Part shown: positions 1 to 7,761 of the stretch, piece after piece
Layout: each line of letters begins with the position of its first letter
Position numbering within the stretch: the first letter of the stretch is position 1
The notes under the pieces: generated by a model
Seen by the model: the letters and a program-made list of their open reading frames with translations, nothing else
Told to the model about the DNA's origin: nothing
Databases searched by the model: none
Source of the DNA: Mycolicibacterium moriokaense
Lineage (GTDB): Bacteria; Actinomycetota; Actinomycetes; Mycobacteriales; Mycobacteriaceae
Direction of reading: 5' to 3'
NCBI RefSeq assembly: GCF_003201655.1
Contig: NZ_QJJU01000014.1
Span: 62,001 to 126,000 of the forward strand
Length of the DNA: 64,000 nucleotides
Program-made: the position numbers and the translations under genes

Positions 1-282
1 CCAATCCTCGATGTCGGCGTGGCTATCCGATGGAACGGGCGGCTTTCGGGCCGTACTTGGCTTGCGTGGGTTCCCCATCGCACATTCCCCTCTGTTTCTG
101 AAGTTCCCGAACTCCTATCTAGGCTGCCAGGCACCCCCCTTGGTCGGCCCAATCCGGATCGGCCGCCCTAGTGGGAACCGGTCGGCGTGGAACTCGCACC
201 CCGTATCACTACAGATACGCCACAGTGAAGAATTGCCTTGGAGTACAGAGCTATTGGATGTAACACGACGCTGAAGCCATCC
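1..282. other. No recognisable gene at left edge
   Basis: I see no convincing gene here. An 87-codon open frame exists on the plus strand (11-274), but its translation resembles no family I know and shows no ribosome binding site, so I treat it as non-coding. The downstream end of vapC lies just to the right, so this stretch is its 3' flank. Confidence 0.4.
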
Positions 283-678
283 CTAACGTGGCGATGCTGT
301 TGGAATCCCGAGATCTGCTGCTGCTGAAAGCATTCGGGCGTCGTACGTCATGACGGCGCGTAATGTGTCGCCGGCCCGTTGTGCCGCAACGAGGTGTATG
401 GCATCGAGGCTGCGCAGGCGCAGCGGGAGCAGGGTGCCAGCGTCGTCGAGCAGCTGGCGGGTCAACATGACGGTGTCCAGGCCGCTCAGAAGGTCTCGAG
501 CATCAGCGATGGCTTGGGCTCCGTTTGGTGCGACTGCGCGGATCAGCTCGGTACGCGCCAGCGCCGCCGAGAACAAACTGTCCTCAACTCGCTCGCTCAG
601 AAAGGACCGCAGTGGCTGCGATTCATCCTCAGCAACAACGAGTTTGACCAAGGCAGAAGTATCCAAGTAGATCCGCAT
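283..678 (-). CDS. vapC: VapC-type PIN-domain toxin (type II TA)
   Basis: This is a 131-aa PIN-domain protein, the usual VapC length. VapC toxins are Mg-dependent ribonucleases that cut tRNA or rRNA when freed from their antitoxin. The acidic residues expected of the active site are visible: D6 in the opening YLDTSALVK motif, E44, D92 in LRSLDAIHL and D112 in TYDARM. The gene starts 4 nt after the end of the antitoxin gene on the same strand, so the two form an operon controlled by the operator at 948-968. Family assignment is secure; the RNA target cannot be read from sequence. Confidence 0.9.
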   Translation of the reverse strand: MRIYLDTSALVKLVVAEDESQPLRSFLSERVEDSLFSAALARTELIRAVAPNGAQAIADARDLLSGLDTVMLTRQLLDDAGTLLPLRLRSLDAIHLVAAQRAGDTLRAVMTYDARMLSAAADLGIPTASPR

Positions 679-682
679 CTCG

Positions 683-949
683 CTAGCGTTCGTCGTTTCT
701 CAGTCGCTCGAGGGTCTCAGAGGCGCTGTGCGGGTACGCGGCAGGTTGGATGTTGTCCATGGTCATCGGCCGAGCCGCCTCGACAACCTCACCAGCACTA
801 ACCAGGTCTTCCCACGGATCGCCGGTGATTGGAACCAGGCGCGCGACGGGACGGCCGCGGTCAGTGATCTCGATCGACTCCCCCGCGGCCACTTCGTCGA
901 GATACCTGCTGGCGTGTTGACGCAGCTCGCGCACCCCTATTGTCTTCAT
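683..949 (-). CDS. vapB: Phd/YefM-type antitoxin paired with VapC
   Basis: This 88-aa protein begins MKTIGVRELRQHASRYLDEV, the classic prevent-host-death (Phd/YefM) N-terminal DNA-binding fold. It continues with the GRPVARLVPI segment typical of mycobacterial VapB antitoxins. The C-terminal half is charged and probably wraps the PIN toxin. It precedes vapC by 4 nt. A perfect inverted repeat overlaps its start codon, fitting autorepression by the toxin-antitoxin complex. Confidence 0.88.
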   Translation of the reverse strand: MKTIGVRELRQHASRYLDEVAAGESIEITDRGRPVARLVPITGDPWEDLVSAGEVVEAARPMTMDNIQPAAYPHSASETLERLRNDER

Positions 950-968
950 GTGCTACAATGTAGCACAT
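948..968. promoter_or_regulatory. Inverted-repeat operator of vapBC
   Basis: A perfect 9-bp inverted repeat, ATGTGCTAC-AAT-GTAGCACAT, overlaps the ATG of the Phd-type antitoxin. Its position and symmetry are those of a VapB autoregulatory operator. The assignment as operator is inference; the symmetry is directly visible. Confidence 0.7.
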
Positions 969-988
969 AAGATAGGCTGGCGTCCCTA

Positions 989-1138
989 CTAGCTGCAGTC
1001 GCCGTTGTGGCAGGCAGCGCCGACCTGGTCGACCTCCAGCTGCACGGGGGTGTCGCCATCGCGGGACGTAGTAACTCGCACCGCTTGAACACGCGCCGTT
1101 ACCAGTCGGCTGATACGAGTTGCGCTGCAGTTGAACAC
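989..1138 (-). CDS. Possible 49-aa small protein
   Basis: A short frame opening with GTG at 1138 ends at a TAG at 989. Its second half reads like a real protein (RDGDTPVQLEVDQVGAACHN, then GDCS at the end) and uses GC-rich third positions. A GGGGAG lies 13 nt upstream of the GTG, which is far for a ribosome binding site, so the start is uncertain and the frame may be the 3' remnant of a longer gene. I recognise no family. Confidence 0.3.
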   Translation of the reverse strand: MFNCSATRISRLVTARVQAVRVTTSRDGDTPVQLEVDQVGAACHNGDCS

Positions 1139-1290
1139 GTTTCGTCATGATCTCCCCGCCGCATCTCGTCGACCTGCGGGTCCATACCTGCGTTTGACTG
1201 TTTTCTCGCACACATGTCGAGCAATGCCTCGACATCCAGCCATGGAGAGTGTGCAACCGTCTGCCCTCGCCCTCGCTCGCGGCCAATACA

Positions 1291-1343
1291 TCCTTACGGT
1301 AGTTACGAAACCTGCAGTTCAGGACGCGTAACTACCGTAAGGA
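1291..1343. repeat. 17-bp perfect inverted repeat
   Basis: TCCTTACGGTAGTTACG at 1291-1307 is matched exactly in inverse at 1327-1343, with a 19-nt spacer that itself contains CCTG...CAGG. It lies just beyond the 3' end of mazF. There is no T-tract, so it is either a factor-assisted terminator hairpin or a protein-binding palindrome. Confidence 0.75.
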
Positions 1344-1372
1344 CGAAAGGCTCCGGTGGCGATATGAACCCC

Positions 1373-1684
1373 TTACAACTCAAGGACAATGCGGAGTGCT
1401 GCATCGACGCGGCGCATCTCGTCCGCGCCGAGGTAGCCAACGCTCTTGCCGAGACGATTAGGGTCGATCGCCGAGGTCTGTTCAGCGAGCACTCGAGTCA
1501 CGCGACCGTCGATCTCTATCTCGGGCCGAAAGCTTGCCTGCCTCGCTGATGTCGACGTCGGTGCCACCAGCCATGTCGACAAGGGAAGATCGTCTGACTG
1601 GACAACGACTGCCAATCGCGAGCCTGCCTGCTCGTGACCGCGAGCACCACGCGGCGCGTTCAGTTGGTAGACCTCACCACGCAC
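1373..1684 (-). CDS. mazF: MazF/PemK-family endoribonuclease toxin
   Basis: The 103-aa product starts at a GTG (1684) as VRGEVYQLNAPRGARGHEQ. It shows the MazF fold signature: an RGEV-Y/W-L start, the GHEQAGSR loop, the VVVQSDDL strand, and the WLVAPTST strand. MazF toxins are sequence-specific mRNA/rRNA interferases. The GTG lies 11 nt inside the end of the upstream antitoxin gene, so translation is probably coupled. An in-frame ATG further upstream (1798) would add 38 residues with no family resemblance and is rejected as the start. Confidence 0.85.
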   Translation of the reverse strand: MRGEVYQLNAPRGARGHEQAGSRLAVVVQSDDLPLSTWLVAPTSTSARQASFRPEIEIDGRVTRVLAEQTSAIDPNRLGKSVGYLGADEMRRVDAALRIVLEL

Positions 1685-1907
1685 GTAATGTCTCCATGTC
1701 CCGAAGCACCTGCGCAGCCTCGGCACGGTCATCCTCATCAGCGGAGATCTCTTCGGCTTCTGCGCGAATAATGGCAGCAGCCTTTCGTCGGGCCGCATCG
1801 ATGAGCGCCGCCCGGACAGCCGTCGAAACCGGAGTTCCGTCCTTGGTCAGCGCTTCAATCGCACGTGAAGCGTCCTCATCTGGGCGAAAGGTAATTGTGT
1901 CAGCCAT
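1674..1907 (-). CDS. mazE: MazE-like ribbon-helix-helix antitoxin
   Basis: The product of about 77 aa begins MADTITFRPDEDASRAIE and contains the segment GTPVSTAVRAALIDAA, as in ribbon-helix-helix antitoxins of the mycobacterial MazE group. The C-terminal acidic tail is the expected toxin-binding part. An alternative ATG six codons upstream (1925) falls inside the operator-like AT-rich repeat, so I prefer 1907. The gene overlaps mazF by 11 nt. Confidence 0.8.
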   Translation of the reverse strand: MADTITFRPDEDASRAIEALTKDGTPVSTAVRAALIDAARRKAAAIIRAEAEEISADEDDRAEAAQVLRDMETLRAW

Positions 1908-1932
1908 TGCACAATTGTACGACAAATTGTAA
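1908..1932. promoter_or_regulatory. AT-rich repeat operator of mazEF
   Basis: Directly upstream of the chosen mazE start, the minus strand reads TTACAATTTG then TCGTACAATTGTGC. It contains a repeated TACAATT and a palindromic ACAATTGT. Such AT-rich symmetry inside GC-rich DNA is typical of ribbon-helix-helix autorepressor sites. Function is inferred. Confidence 0.5.
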
Positions 1933-1968
1933 GACAGGGAGGGGCGACTCCACTCCCCCCTCCCTGTC
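1933..1968. repeat. 12-bp inverted repeat upstream of mazEF
   Basis: GACAGGGAGGGG at 1933-1944 is exactly inverted at 1957-1968 with a 12-nt loop. A second small hairpin, GGATAAC-CTCT-GTTATCC, follows at 1980-1997. Together they may insulate mazEF from the VOC gene upstream on the same strand (a terminator for the gene at 2148-2591), or act as further regulator sites. Confidence 0.6.
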
Positions 1969-2147
1969 GTGCAAAAGAAGGATAACCTCTGTTATCCACG
2001 AGAAAGCCCGCCGTGGTCCAGTCAACTCCGGCCCCGCCCCGCGTACGTCCCGATACGTCAGCGTGACGGAGTGACTTGTGGCGCAAAGCTATTAACGAGC
2101 CGCGCCGTCTGTGGCGCTAAGACAACGCCGATGCGTCGGCGGGAGGC

Positions 2148-2591
2148 TCAGGCCCCGGCGGCGCGGCGTGCGGCTGCGAGGACCGGGTTGTCCGGCTCGT
2201 CGGCCCAGGCGATCTCGAAGTAGTTGCCTTCTGGGTCGCAGAGATAAGCCGAACGGCCGGTGAAGAATTCGGCGTCGACTGGCTCTTTGGTCACGCGGGC
2301 GCCGGCAGTGCGCATCTGTTCTGTCAGCCGGTCGACCTCGCCGGGGGCGTCGACCATAATTCCGATGGTGAAGCGGATGCCGCCGGTGCCGGGCTCGGGT
2401 TCGGCGTTTCCGTCGTGGGCGAGCTGGTTGATGGGAAACAGCGCGAGGACGATGCCGCGAAGTTCGAACGCCGCGAACTGGCCGTCGTCGATGATCGGTG
2501 GCCAGCCGAGGTTGCGGTAGAAGTCGCGGAGGCTGTCGAAGTCGCGCGCGCCGAGGGTGATGAGATTGGCGAGGGGTGCCGAGGTCTTCAT
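2148..2591 (-). CDS. VOC/glyoxalase-like protein
   Basis: A 147-aa single-domain protein of the vicinal oxygen chelate superfamily (glyoxalase/bleomycin-resistance/dioxygenase fold). Two beta-alpha-beta-beta-beta modules are visible: residues ~8-60 (ITLGARDFDSLRDFYRNLGW) and ~75-135, ending AYLCDPEGNYFEIAWADE with the conserved C-terminal Glu. Members bind a divalent metal and act on small molecules; the substrate here is unknown. It stands alone between the MazEF pair and the metallopeptidase gene. Confidence 0.85.
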   Translation of the reverse strand: MKTSAPLANLITLGARDFDSLRDFYRNLGWPPIIDDGQFAAFELRGIVLALFPINQLAHDGNAEPEPGTGGIRFTIGIMVDAPGEVDRLTEQMRTAGARVTKEPVDAEFFTGRSAYLCDPEGNYFEIAWADEPDNPVLAAARRAAGA

Positions 2592-2718
2592 GGCGGAAGT
2601 ATGGGCCGGACGTGCGACACCGGAGTCGAAACTGGCGGCTGATTCTCATCTCCCCCGCAGGAAATCATTCTTCGACCTGTCGGCAACGGCAAGATTCGGG
2701 CGAAGCATCAGCACCACG

Positions 2719-3129
2719 TCAGTAGCGATCGAGCTCGATCAACCGCTCGTCGCTGATCCCGAAGTGATGCGCGATCTCATGGAGCACGACGTGCCTGACC
2801 TCGCGGCGTAGACGATCCGCATCGCCGGCAGCCAGTCGGGTGATCGGGCCGCCGAAGATGCTGATCTTGTCGGGGAGCACTCCGCTGTAGGTGCCGCTCC
2901 GTCGCGGCAGCGGAACACCTTGGTACAGGCCGAGCAGCCGCTGCCCGGCGGGAGGCTCGTCCTCGACGACGATCTCGACGTTGCTCATCGCCGCGCGCAG
3001 ATCGTCCGGCAAAGAGCTCAGCGCGTCGTCGATCGCCTCTTCGAACGGATCATTGAGACCCGGCCCGGAGCGCGCATCCATCTCCGCAATGGTGCCAGAA
3101 GCGGTGCTGGGATACAGACGGGGTTTCAC
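2719..3129 (-). CDS. Zincin-like metallopeptidase family protein
   Basis: The C-terminal end contains HEIAHHFGI (H117, E118, H121 if the start at 3129 is used), an HExxH zinc-peptidase motif followed by DERLIEL. This is the hallmark of the small actinobacterial metallopeptidase family of about 115-135 aa. The body carries LLGLYQGVPL and PDKISIFGGPI, also typical. A shorter start at M17 (3081) would give 119 aa, closer to common family length. It is divergent from the serine recombinase at 3175. Substrate unknown. Confidence 0.82.
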   Translation of the reverse strand: MKPRLYPSTASGTIAEMDARSGPGLNDPFEEAIDDALSSLPDDLRAAMSNVEIVVEDEPPAGQRLLGLYQGVPLPRRSGTYSGVLPDKISIFGGPITRLAAGDADRLRREVRHVVLHEIAHHFGISDERLIELDRY

Positions 3130-3174
3130 TCACAATCGCGAAGGCGACGCCAACAACAGCCGTAGCGTCATCGT

Positions 3175-4551
3175 ATGGAAGCTGCGGTTTACCTTCGTCA
3201 GTCCGTGGACAGATACGGTGACGAACTTGCGATCACTCGCCAGCGTGAGGACTGCCTCAGGCTGTGCCAAGGGCGGGGTTGGACGCCCCACGAGTATGTG
3301 GACAACGACACGTCGGCCACCAAAGGACGCCGACCCGCCTACGAAAGAATGCTCGACGACATCCGGGCCGGACACATCGGGGCCGTCGTTGTGTGGGACT
3401 TGGACCGCCTGCACCGGCGCCCCATGGAACTCGAGCACTTCATCGACCTCGCGGACGATAGGCACGTCGCCCTGGCCAGCATCGGCGGCGACGCCGACCT
3501 GTCGACCGACAACGGCCGGCTGTTCGCCCGGATCAAGGGTGCCGTCGCGCGTGCCGAAATAGAGCGCAAGTCCGCTCGCATGAAACGTGCCGCGCGGCAA
3601 CGCGCCGAGGCCGGCATCTTGTGGCGCGGTGGTCCGCGCCCCTTCGGGTACACCGAAACCGGTGACGGGCTGGTCGAGAACGAGGCCGCAGCGCTTCGCG
3701 AGGCCTACGCCGCCCTCCTTGCCAACAAATCGCTGTACTCCGTTGCAGTCCAATGGAACAAGGCCGGTATCAAGACGACGAAGGGCAACCCGTGGACCGG
3801 CAGATCGGTCAAGCAGACGATGACGCGTCCCCGCTACGGCGGATTTCGCTTCCTCGGAGATGAGATCCTCGGCAAAGCGGACTGGCCTGCGGTCGTGTCC
3901 GAGGAGATGTGGCGCGCAGTGCACGACCTCCTGCGCGACCCGTCCCGGCGAATTCGATGTGCCGACCGCAAGTACCTGCTAAGCGGCGTCGCACACTGCG
4001 GCAAGTGTGGTGAGAAGGTCGGGATAGGAGCCAAGGCGCGACCGGACAGCGTCGTCTACACATGCAGACACTGTCACGGCGTTTCGCGTTTACAGGCCGA
4101 AGTCGACAACTGGGTCGTCTGGCGGGTGGCCAACGCCCTTACTCAGCCCGATGCATGGCAGGCGTTGATGAGCAGCACCCGCGAAGATGCCGCCGAACTG
4201 CGTCAGCAACACGCGGAGTTCCGTTCGCGACTTGATGTGCTGGCGACCGACTTCGCCGACGGTGTCTTGACGCCGTCTCAGCTGCGCACGGCGACAACCC
4301 GGATCAGACGACACCTCGCCGAAGTCGAGTCACAGTTGTACGGCCCTCACGCACACCGCTATTTCGGCGACGTGATCGACGCCGACGACCCGCGAGCGGC
4401 GTTCCACAAACTGTCGTTGGATCAAAAGCGCGACCTGATCGAGGCGATGGTGACCGTGACGATCATGCCGGTCGGCCGAGGCAACAAAAAGGTTTTCGAC
4501 CCGTTGATGGTAGAAGTCTTGCCCCGCAACGGAATTATCTGTAGGCCATAG
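3175..4551 (+). CDS. Large serine recombinase (integrase-type)
   Basis: A 458-aa large serine recombinase. The N-terminal resolvase domain has AVYLRQSVD with catalytic S10 and the VVVWDLDRLHRRP helix. The central recombinase domain contains PFGYTETGDG (~res 160). A zinc ribbon (CGKCGEKV ... CRHCHG, ~275-305) and a long coiled-coil tail follow. Such enzymes integrate and excise phages or integrative elements at att sites. No other phage genes are adjacent and its 3' end stops 1 nt before the convergent prenyl synthase gene, so it is likely a remnant or orphan integrase. It looks intact. Confidence 0.9.
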   Translation: MEAAVYLRQSVDRYGDELAITRQREDCLRLCQGRGWTPHEYVDNDTSATKGRRPAYERMLDDIRAGHIGAVVVWDLDRLHRRPMELEHFIDLADDRHVALASIGGDADLSTDNGRLFARIKGAVARAEIERKSARMKRAARQRAEAGILWRGGPRPFGYTETGDGLVENEAAALREAYAALLANKSLYSVAVQWNKAGIKTTKGNPWTGRSVKQTMTRPRYGGFRFLGDEILGKADWPAVVSEEMWRAVHDLLRDPSRRIRCADRKYLLSGVAHCGKCGEKVGIGAKARPDSVVYTCRHCHGVSRLQAEVDNWVVWRVANALTQPDAWQALMSSTREDAAELRQQHAEFRSRLDVLATDFADGVLTPSQLRTATTRIRRHLAEVESQLYGPHAHRYFGDVIDADDPRAAFHKLSLDQKRDLIEAMVTVTIMPVGRGNKKVFDPLMVEVLPRNGIICRP

Positions 4552-4552
4552 C

Positions 4553-5605
4553 TCAGCGCCACCGGGCCCACACGTAGGGCACGAGGGCGCGCAGAAAGTC
4601 CAGATCCGGGCCTGGCGCTGCACCGGCGAAGGCTTGCTCGAAGTACTCCTCAGCGACGAGCAGAATGCCTTCGGCGTACTGGCGGGTGAACGTGATGCTG
4701 TCGTAGGTATCCATCAGGTCACGAACACTTCGGACCATCTCCGGTGAACGTTCGGCCCGGGTGCGCCCGAGATAATCGCGCACGAGTGCGAGGTCCCCGC
4801 TCTGCGCGACGCTCAGCAGGTGCATGAGCGGCAAGGTGCGCTTTCCCTCGTACAGGTCGCCCAAGATCTCCTTGCCGTATATCCGTTCGTCGCCAACAAG
4901 ATTGAGCAAGTCGTCGCGGATTTGGAATGCAGCGCCGAAGTGAAACCCGAACCGGACCAGGGGACGCAAATCAACCGTGCCACCCGAGCCCACCATCGCA
5001 CCAACCCGAAGCGGGTGGATGGTGGTGTACCAACACGTCTTGTGCATGATCAGGTTCAAATAGTCTTCCGGCCGCAACTGCTCGACGTTGTCGAGTTGCC
5101 AACCGACCTCGGTGGCCTGGCCCTCCAACGTGCGCATCGCCATGGTGTCGAACTCCGCCCAGACCAGCTCGGCCAGATCACCGTCGAGCCGCCGTGTCGC
5201 TCTGCGCAGCACCTGCCCGGCCACCACCGCCAGCCCATCACCGGCGTTGACCGCAGCCGCCACGCCATACTCGGCCGCCAAAGTTGGTCTACCACGGCGC
5301 ATTTCGCTGCCGTCGGCAACGTCATCGTGAACGAGAAACGCGTTGTGCAGCAGCTCGATGGCAACGGCGATGCCTAGCAGATCGTCGCTGCCCGCGCCGA
5401 ACGCTCGACCGGCGGACAGACACAGCGCCGGCCGCAACGCCTTGCCGGGTCGCGACGGGTATTCGCGCATCGGCGCGTAAAGCCATTGGCTGGGTTCCCC
5501 GTCGGGCATCGCGTCCAGCATCGACCGGCGAATCAGCTTGGCGACTTCCCGCAGTCGACTGTCCACTCCGGCCACCAGATCGGGCCGGTCAGCGATATCG
5601 GTCAT
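4553..5605 (-). CDS. Polyprenyl diphosphate synthase (trans-isoprenyl family)
   Basis: A 350-aa trans-prenyltransferase (IdsA/GGPP synthase type) that condenses IPP with allylic diphosphates. The first aspartate-rich motif is intact: HDDVADGS, D94-D98. The second reads RDDLLNLVGD (231-235), so the last Asp is Asn. Further family marks are GKALRPAL (substrate-binding Lys/Arg), GQATE and GKRTLPLMHLL. The start is ATG at 5605, which overlaps the upstream gene stop (ATGA), so it is the second gene of a two-gene operon. Product chain length cannot be read. The neighbouring FAD oxidoreductase suggests the prenyl product is further oxidised. Confidence 0.9.
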   Translation of the reverse strand: MTDIADRPDLVAGVDSRLREVAKLIRRSMLDAMPDGEPSQWLYAPMREYPSRPGKALRPALCLSAGRAFGAGSDDLLGIAVAIELLHNAFLVHDDVADGSEMRRGRPTLAAEYGVAAAVNAGDGLAVVAGQVLRRATRRLDGDLAELVWAEFDTMAMRTLEGQATEVGWQLDNVEQLRPEDYLNLIMHKTCWYTTIHPLRVGAMVGSGGTVDLRPLVRFGFHFGAAFQIRDDLLNLVGDERIYGKEILGDLYEGKRTLPLMHLLSVAQSGDLALVRDYLGRTRAERSPEMVRSVRDLMDTYDSITFTRQYAEGILLVAEEYFEQAFAGAAPGPDLDFLRALVPYVWARWR

Positions 5606-6285
5606 GTGAGCGGCGCGCGAACCGTGAGGACGACCGGCAGCCACAAGCTCGGGTGGCCCTCGGCCAGCACCGTGCCCCGGTAGATGCCGGGCGCAACCCC
5701 TTGCGGTACTTCGATTCTCAGTTCGATGCCACGACTCGACCGGCCGGGCAGGGCAACGGCGTCGGGATCGAACACCACCGCGCCGGAGGTGACCACATCG
5801 CCGTCGTGGGCCAGTAAGTCGCTGCACCGCAACTGAACCTGGCCGAGATCGGCTGCGCCCCTGTTGTGCAGCCATACCTCGGCCGTCGCAACGCCGGGCG
5901 CCGAGGCCGCGAGGTCCAACCGCCCTTCTGCGGCGGCAGCCGAAAAATCGAGCGAAGCGGGCTCGGGCGCAGCCGAATCCGCCGCGGGAGGGGCGGCTCC
6001 GAGCAGAAACTGGCCCACCATCGACCACCACGATCTGATCAACGGCTCGATATCGGCGCCCCCGAACAGGTCGCCGTGCTCGCCGTTCGCCGATGCCGAT
6101 GTCGGGGGTTGGCCGTTGGGGCTGATGCCCGTCGTCGCGATCCGGACAAAACGGTCGACGAGCGCGCTGGCCGCCCGGAATCCCTCCGCCTGAATCGCGC
6201 TGAATGCGCGCGCGTTGGCGGCAGGATCGAAAACCGACGCCCATGGCATGTCGTTGATGCTGCCGTCAACATTGCCGCGATCCAC
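5602..6285 (-). CDS. Unknown protein with helical N-terminus and beta-sandwich-like C-terminus
   Basis: About 227 aa from a GTG at 6285 preceded by GGGAGGGGAAG; an ATG at 6249 is the alternative. The N-terminal half is helical and amphipathic (ANARAFSAIQAEGFRAASAL, then a WW-containing segment). The C-terminal half (~125-225) reads as an Ig-like beta-sandwich with ATAEVWLHNRG, LRIEVPQGVAPGIYRGTV and LPVVLTVRAP. The plus-strand gene 7762-8280 has the same plan, so the two may be distant paralogues or partners. It overlaps the prenyl synthase by 4 nt. No family recognised; an accessory or lipid-surface role is a guess. Confidence 0.7.
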   Translation of the reverse strand: MDRGNVDGSINDMPWASVFDPAANARAFSAIQAEGFRAASALVDRFVRIATTGISPNGQPPTSASANGEHGDLFGGADIEPLIRSWWSMVGQFLLGAAPPAADSAAPEPASLDFSAAAAEGRLDLAASAPGVATAEVWLHNRGAADLGQVQLRCSDLLAHDGDVVTSGAVVFDPDAVALPGRSSRGIELRIEVPQGVAPGIYRGTVLAEGHPSLWLPVVLTVRAPLT

Positions 6286-6367
6286 CCGAACTTCCCCTCC
6301 CGAGGTTTTCCCGCCGCCAAGGCCGCCCGACGGTATGCTAGCTGGGCAAACGGGGCGAGGAGGGGCA
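6286..6367. promoter_or_regulatory. Divergent promoter region of the isoprenoid-type cluster
   Basis: This 82-bp gap separates two divergent operons (5602-6285/4553-5605 leftwards and 6368-13558 rightwards). On the plus strand TATGCT at 6334-6339 is a plausible -10 hexamer, and GAGGAGGGG lies just before the ATG at 6368. I cannot define -35 elements with confidence. Confidence 0.4.
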
Positions 6368-7741
6368 ATGGGAAAGACCCGCACCCTGCTGGAACTCTAC
6401 GGATCCCTCGATAAGGCCGTCAGTCAATCGGATGACCCCCAAGTCACCGCGGCCGTCGACCAGCTGCTGCCCGGCGCCTCAGCAAACAAGGGTTGGTATC
6501 GGGAGATCGAACAATTCTTCTTCGGCCCGCAGCACGCACACACTGATCCCGACCCGATCGCCGCGCTGACGCGACTCGGTCAGGCCGACCAGGAACTCAA
6601 GGATTACCAGAAGTTGCGGCTGCTGTACGCGGTGGCAGCACTAGCCCGCCTCCACAGCGTCGCACCGGCGCCGAACGTCAAGCCGGCTGATATGCGCAAC
6701 GCGCTCATCGCAGCGCTCGCGCAGCTGCGGCCCAAGGGGTCATCGGCCAAGCGGAAGGACGCGACGAGCGCTGCCCTCGACGGACTCGTTGACCACCTCG
6801 CGACAACCAGCGGCCGCCGAGCGTGGACCAAGATCACCGATGACCTGGCCGCCAAAAACGCGATCACTGACCAGGTTGCGCAGACGCCCGTGTGCAAGAC
6901 CGCGGTCGTCACCGTCGGCGGTGTCGAATGCGTCGTCATCGACACCGAGTTCACCTCCACGACGCTGTCATTGAACGACGTGAAAGCGATCGCCGATCCT
7001 CGGAATTGGGACGAGGACTATCACGACTTCTTCTGCAACATCAAAGAATTGAAGGCCCGCCCGGACGGGTGGGGACGGTTCCTGGAGACAGTCGGCTTCT
7101 GCGGCGAAGGAGACGAGCCCGACGTAGGAAAGCTCGTGACACAGCTGAAGTACTTCAAGAGCACACCGAGTGCCACCGAGGCGAACCTCGACTACGACCT
7201 CGACGACCCAACGCCGGGCCTCGGCGATGGCCAGATCACGGTGGACCGCGGCTTCATCAATATGTCCGCCCCGGACGGAGACGCGGCGAAACCGCCGGTG
7301 CTGGTGAGAACCCGAAAGGTCGCCCACATCACCGGGCTGCGGCCGTGGGCGCAGGCGAGATTGGTGTGTGTCACCGGATACGGCACCTCCGCGATGGAGT
7401 TCCTGTTGGGCGCCGCGGCGCGCGCCGCGGCACACGATCCTGATTTCGATCCTGTTCCGTGGGACTCCCCGGTGACCGAGGAAGACACCTCCGAACAGGC
7501 TGACACCGCGGCCGCGCCACCGGCCAGCCACATCGCCCAAACGGCGGTCGACGTCTGGGTCGATTCGATCGAGGGCGTGATGGCCCGATACTCCGACGTG
7601 TCGGAGAAATGGTTCGCCGGGACGCTGAATTTCACTGATCTCGCCGACTACAGCGCAGACGTTGGTGGTGTCCTTCTCGGCGCCCCGTGGAAGTTTCTGC
7701 AGGCAATGAGCCAGCCTAGTTACCCGAACAAACCGAACTAG
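6368..7741 (+). CDS. Conserved-looking protein of unknown function, first gene of plus operon
   Basis: 457 aa from an ATG at 6368 with GAGGAGGGG 2 nt upstream. The N-terminal ~150 residues are helical. The centre contains VVTVGGVECVVIDTEF, then ADPRNWDEDYHDFFCNI, then an acidic stretch. It ends with AMEFLLGAAARAAA and a helical tail. No signal peptide or membrane span is evident. I do not recognise the family; the DPRNW...FF segment recalls lipid-binding START-like proteins but that is weak. It heads the operon that ends with the FAD oxidoreductase. Confidence 0.75.
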   Translation: MGKTRTLLELYGSLDKAVSQSDDPQVTAAVDQLLPGASANKGWYREIEQFFFGPQHAHTDPDPIAALTRLGQADQELKDYQKLRLLYAVAALARLHSVAPAPNVKPADMRNALIAALAQLRPKGSSAKRKDATSAALDGLVDHLATTSGRRAWTKITDDLAAKNAITDQVAQTPVCKTAVVTVGGVECVVIDTEFTSTTLSLNDVKAIADPRNWDEDYHDFFCNIKELKARPDGWGRFLETVGFCGEGDEPDVGKLVTQLKYFKSTPSATEANLDYDLDDPTPGLGDGQITVDRGFINMSAPDGDAAKPPVLVRTRKVAHITGLRPWAQARLVCVTGYGTSAMEFLLGAAARAAAHDPDFDPVPWDSPVTEEDTSEQADTAAAPPASHIAQTAVDVWVDSIEGVMARYSDVSEKWFAGTLNFTDLADYSADVGGVLLGAPWKFLQAMSQPSYPNKPN

Positions 7742-7761
7742 ACACCATTGGGGGGTGGGAC

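Noticed and set aside
861..1286. 141-codon minus-strand frame upstream of vapB
   Set aside because: It runs through the vapB operator and into vapB in another frame; the better coding pattern in the region is the short frame at 989-1138.
3130..3924. 264-codon minus-strand frame opposite the serine recombinase
   Set aside because: It has no family resemblance and lies antisense to a clear catalytic domain.
3175..4551. Serine recombinase as part of a prophage
   Set aside because: No phage structural, lysis or replication genes lie on either side; the flanks are ordinary chromosomal genes.
4553..6244. Long minus-strand frame that would extend the prenyl synthase N-terminus by over 200 residues
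   Set aside because: The extension is Arg-rich shadow translation of the overlapping upstream gene; the ATGA overlap at 5602-5605 gives the true start.
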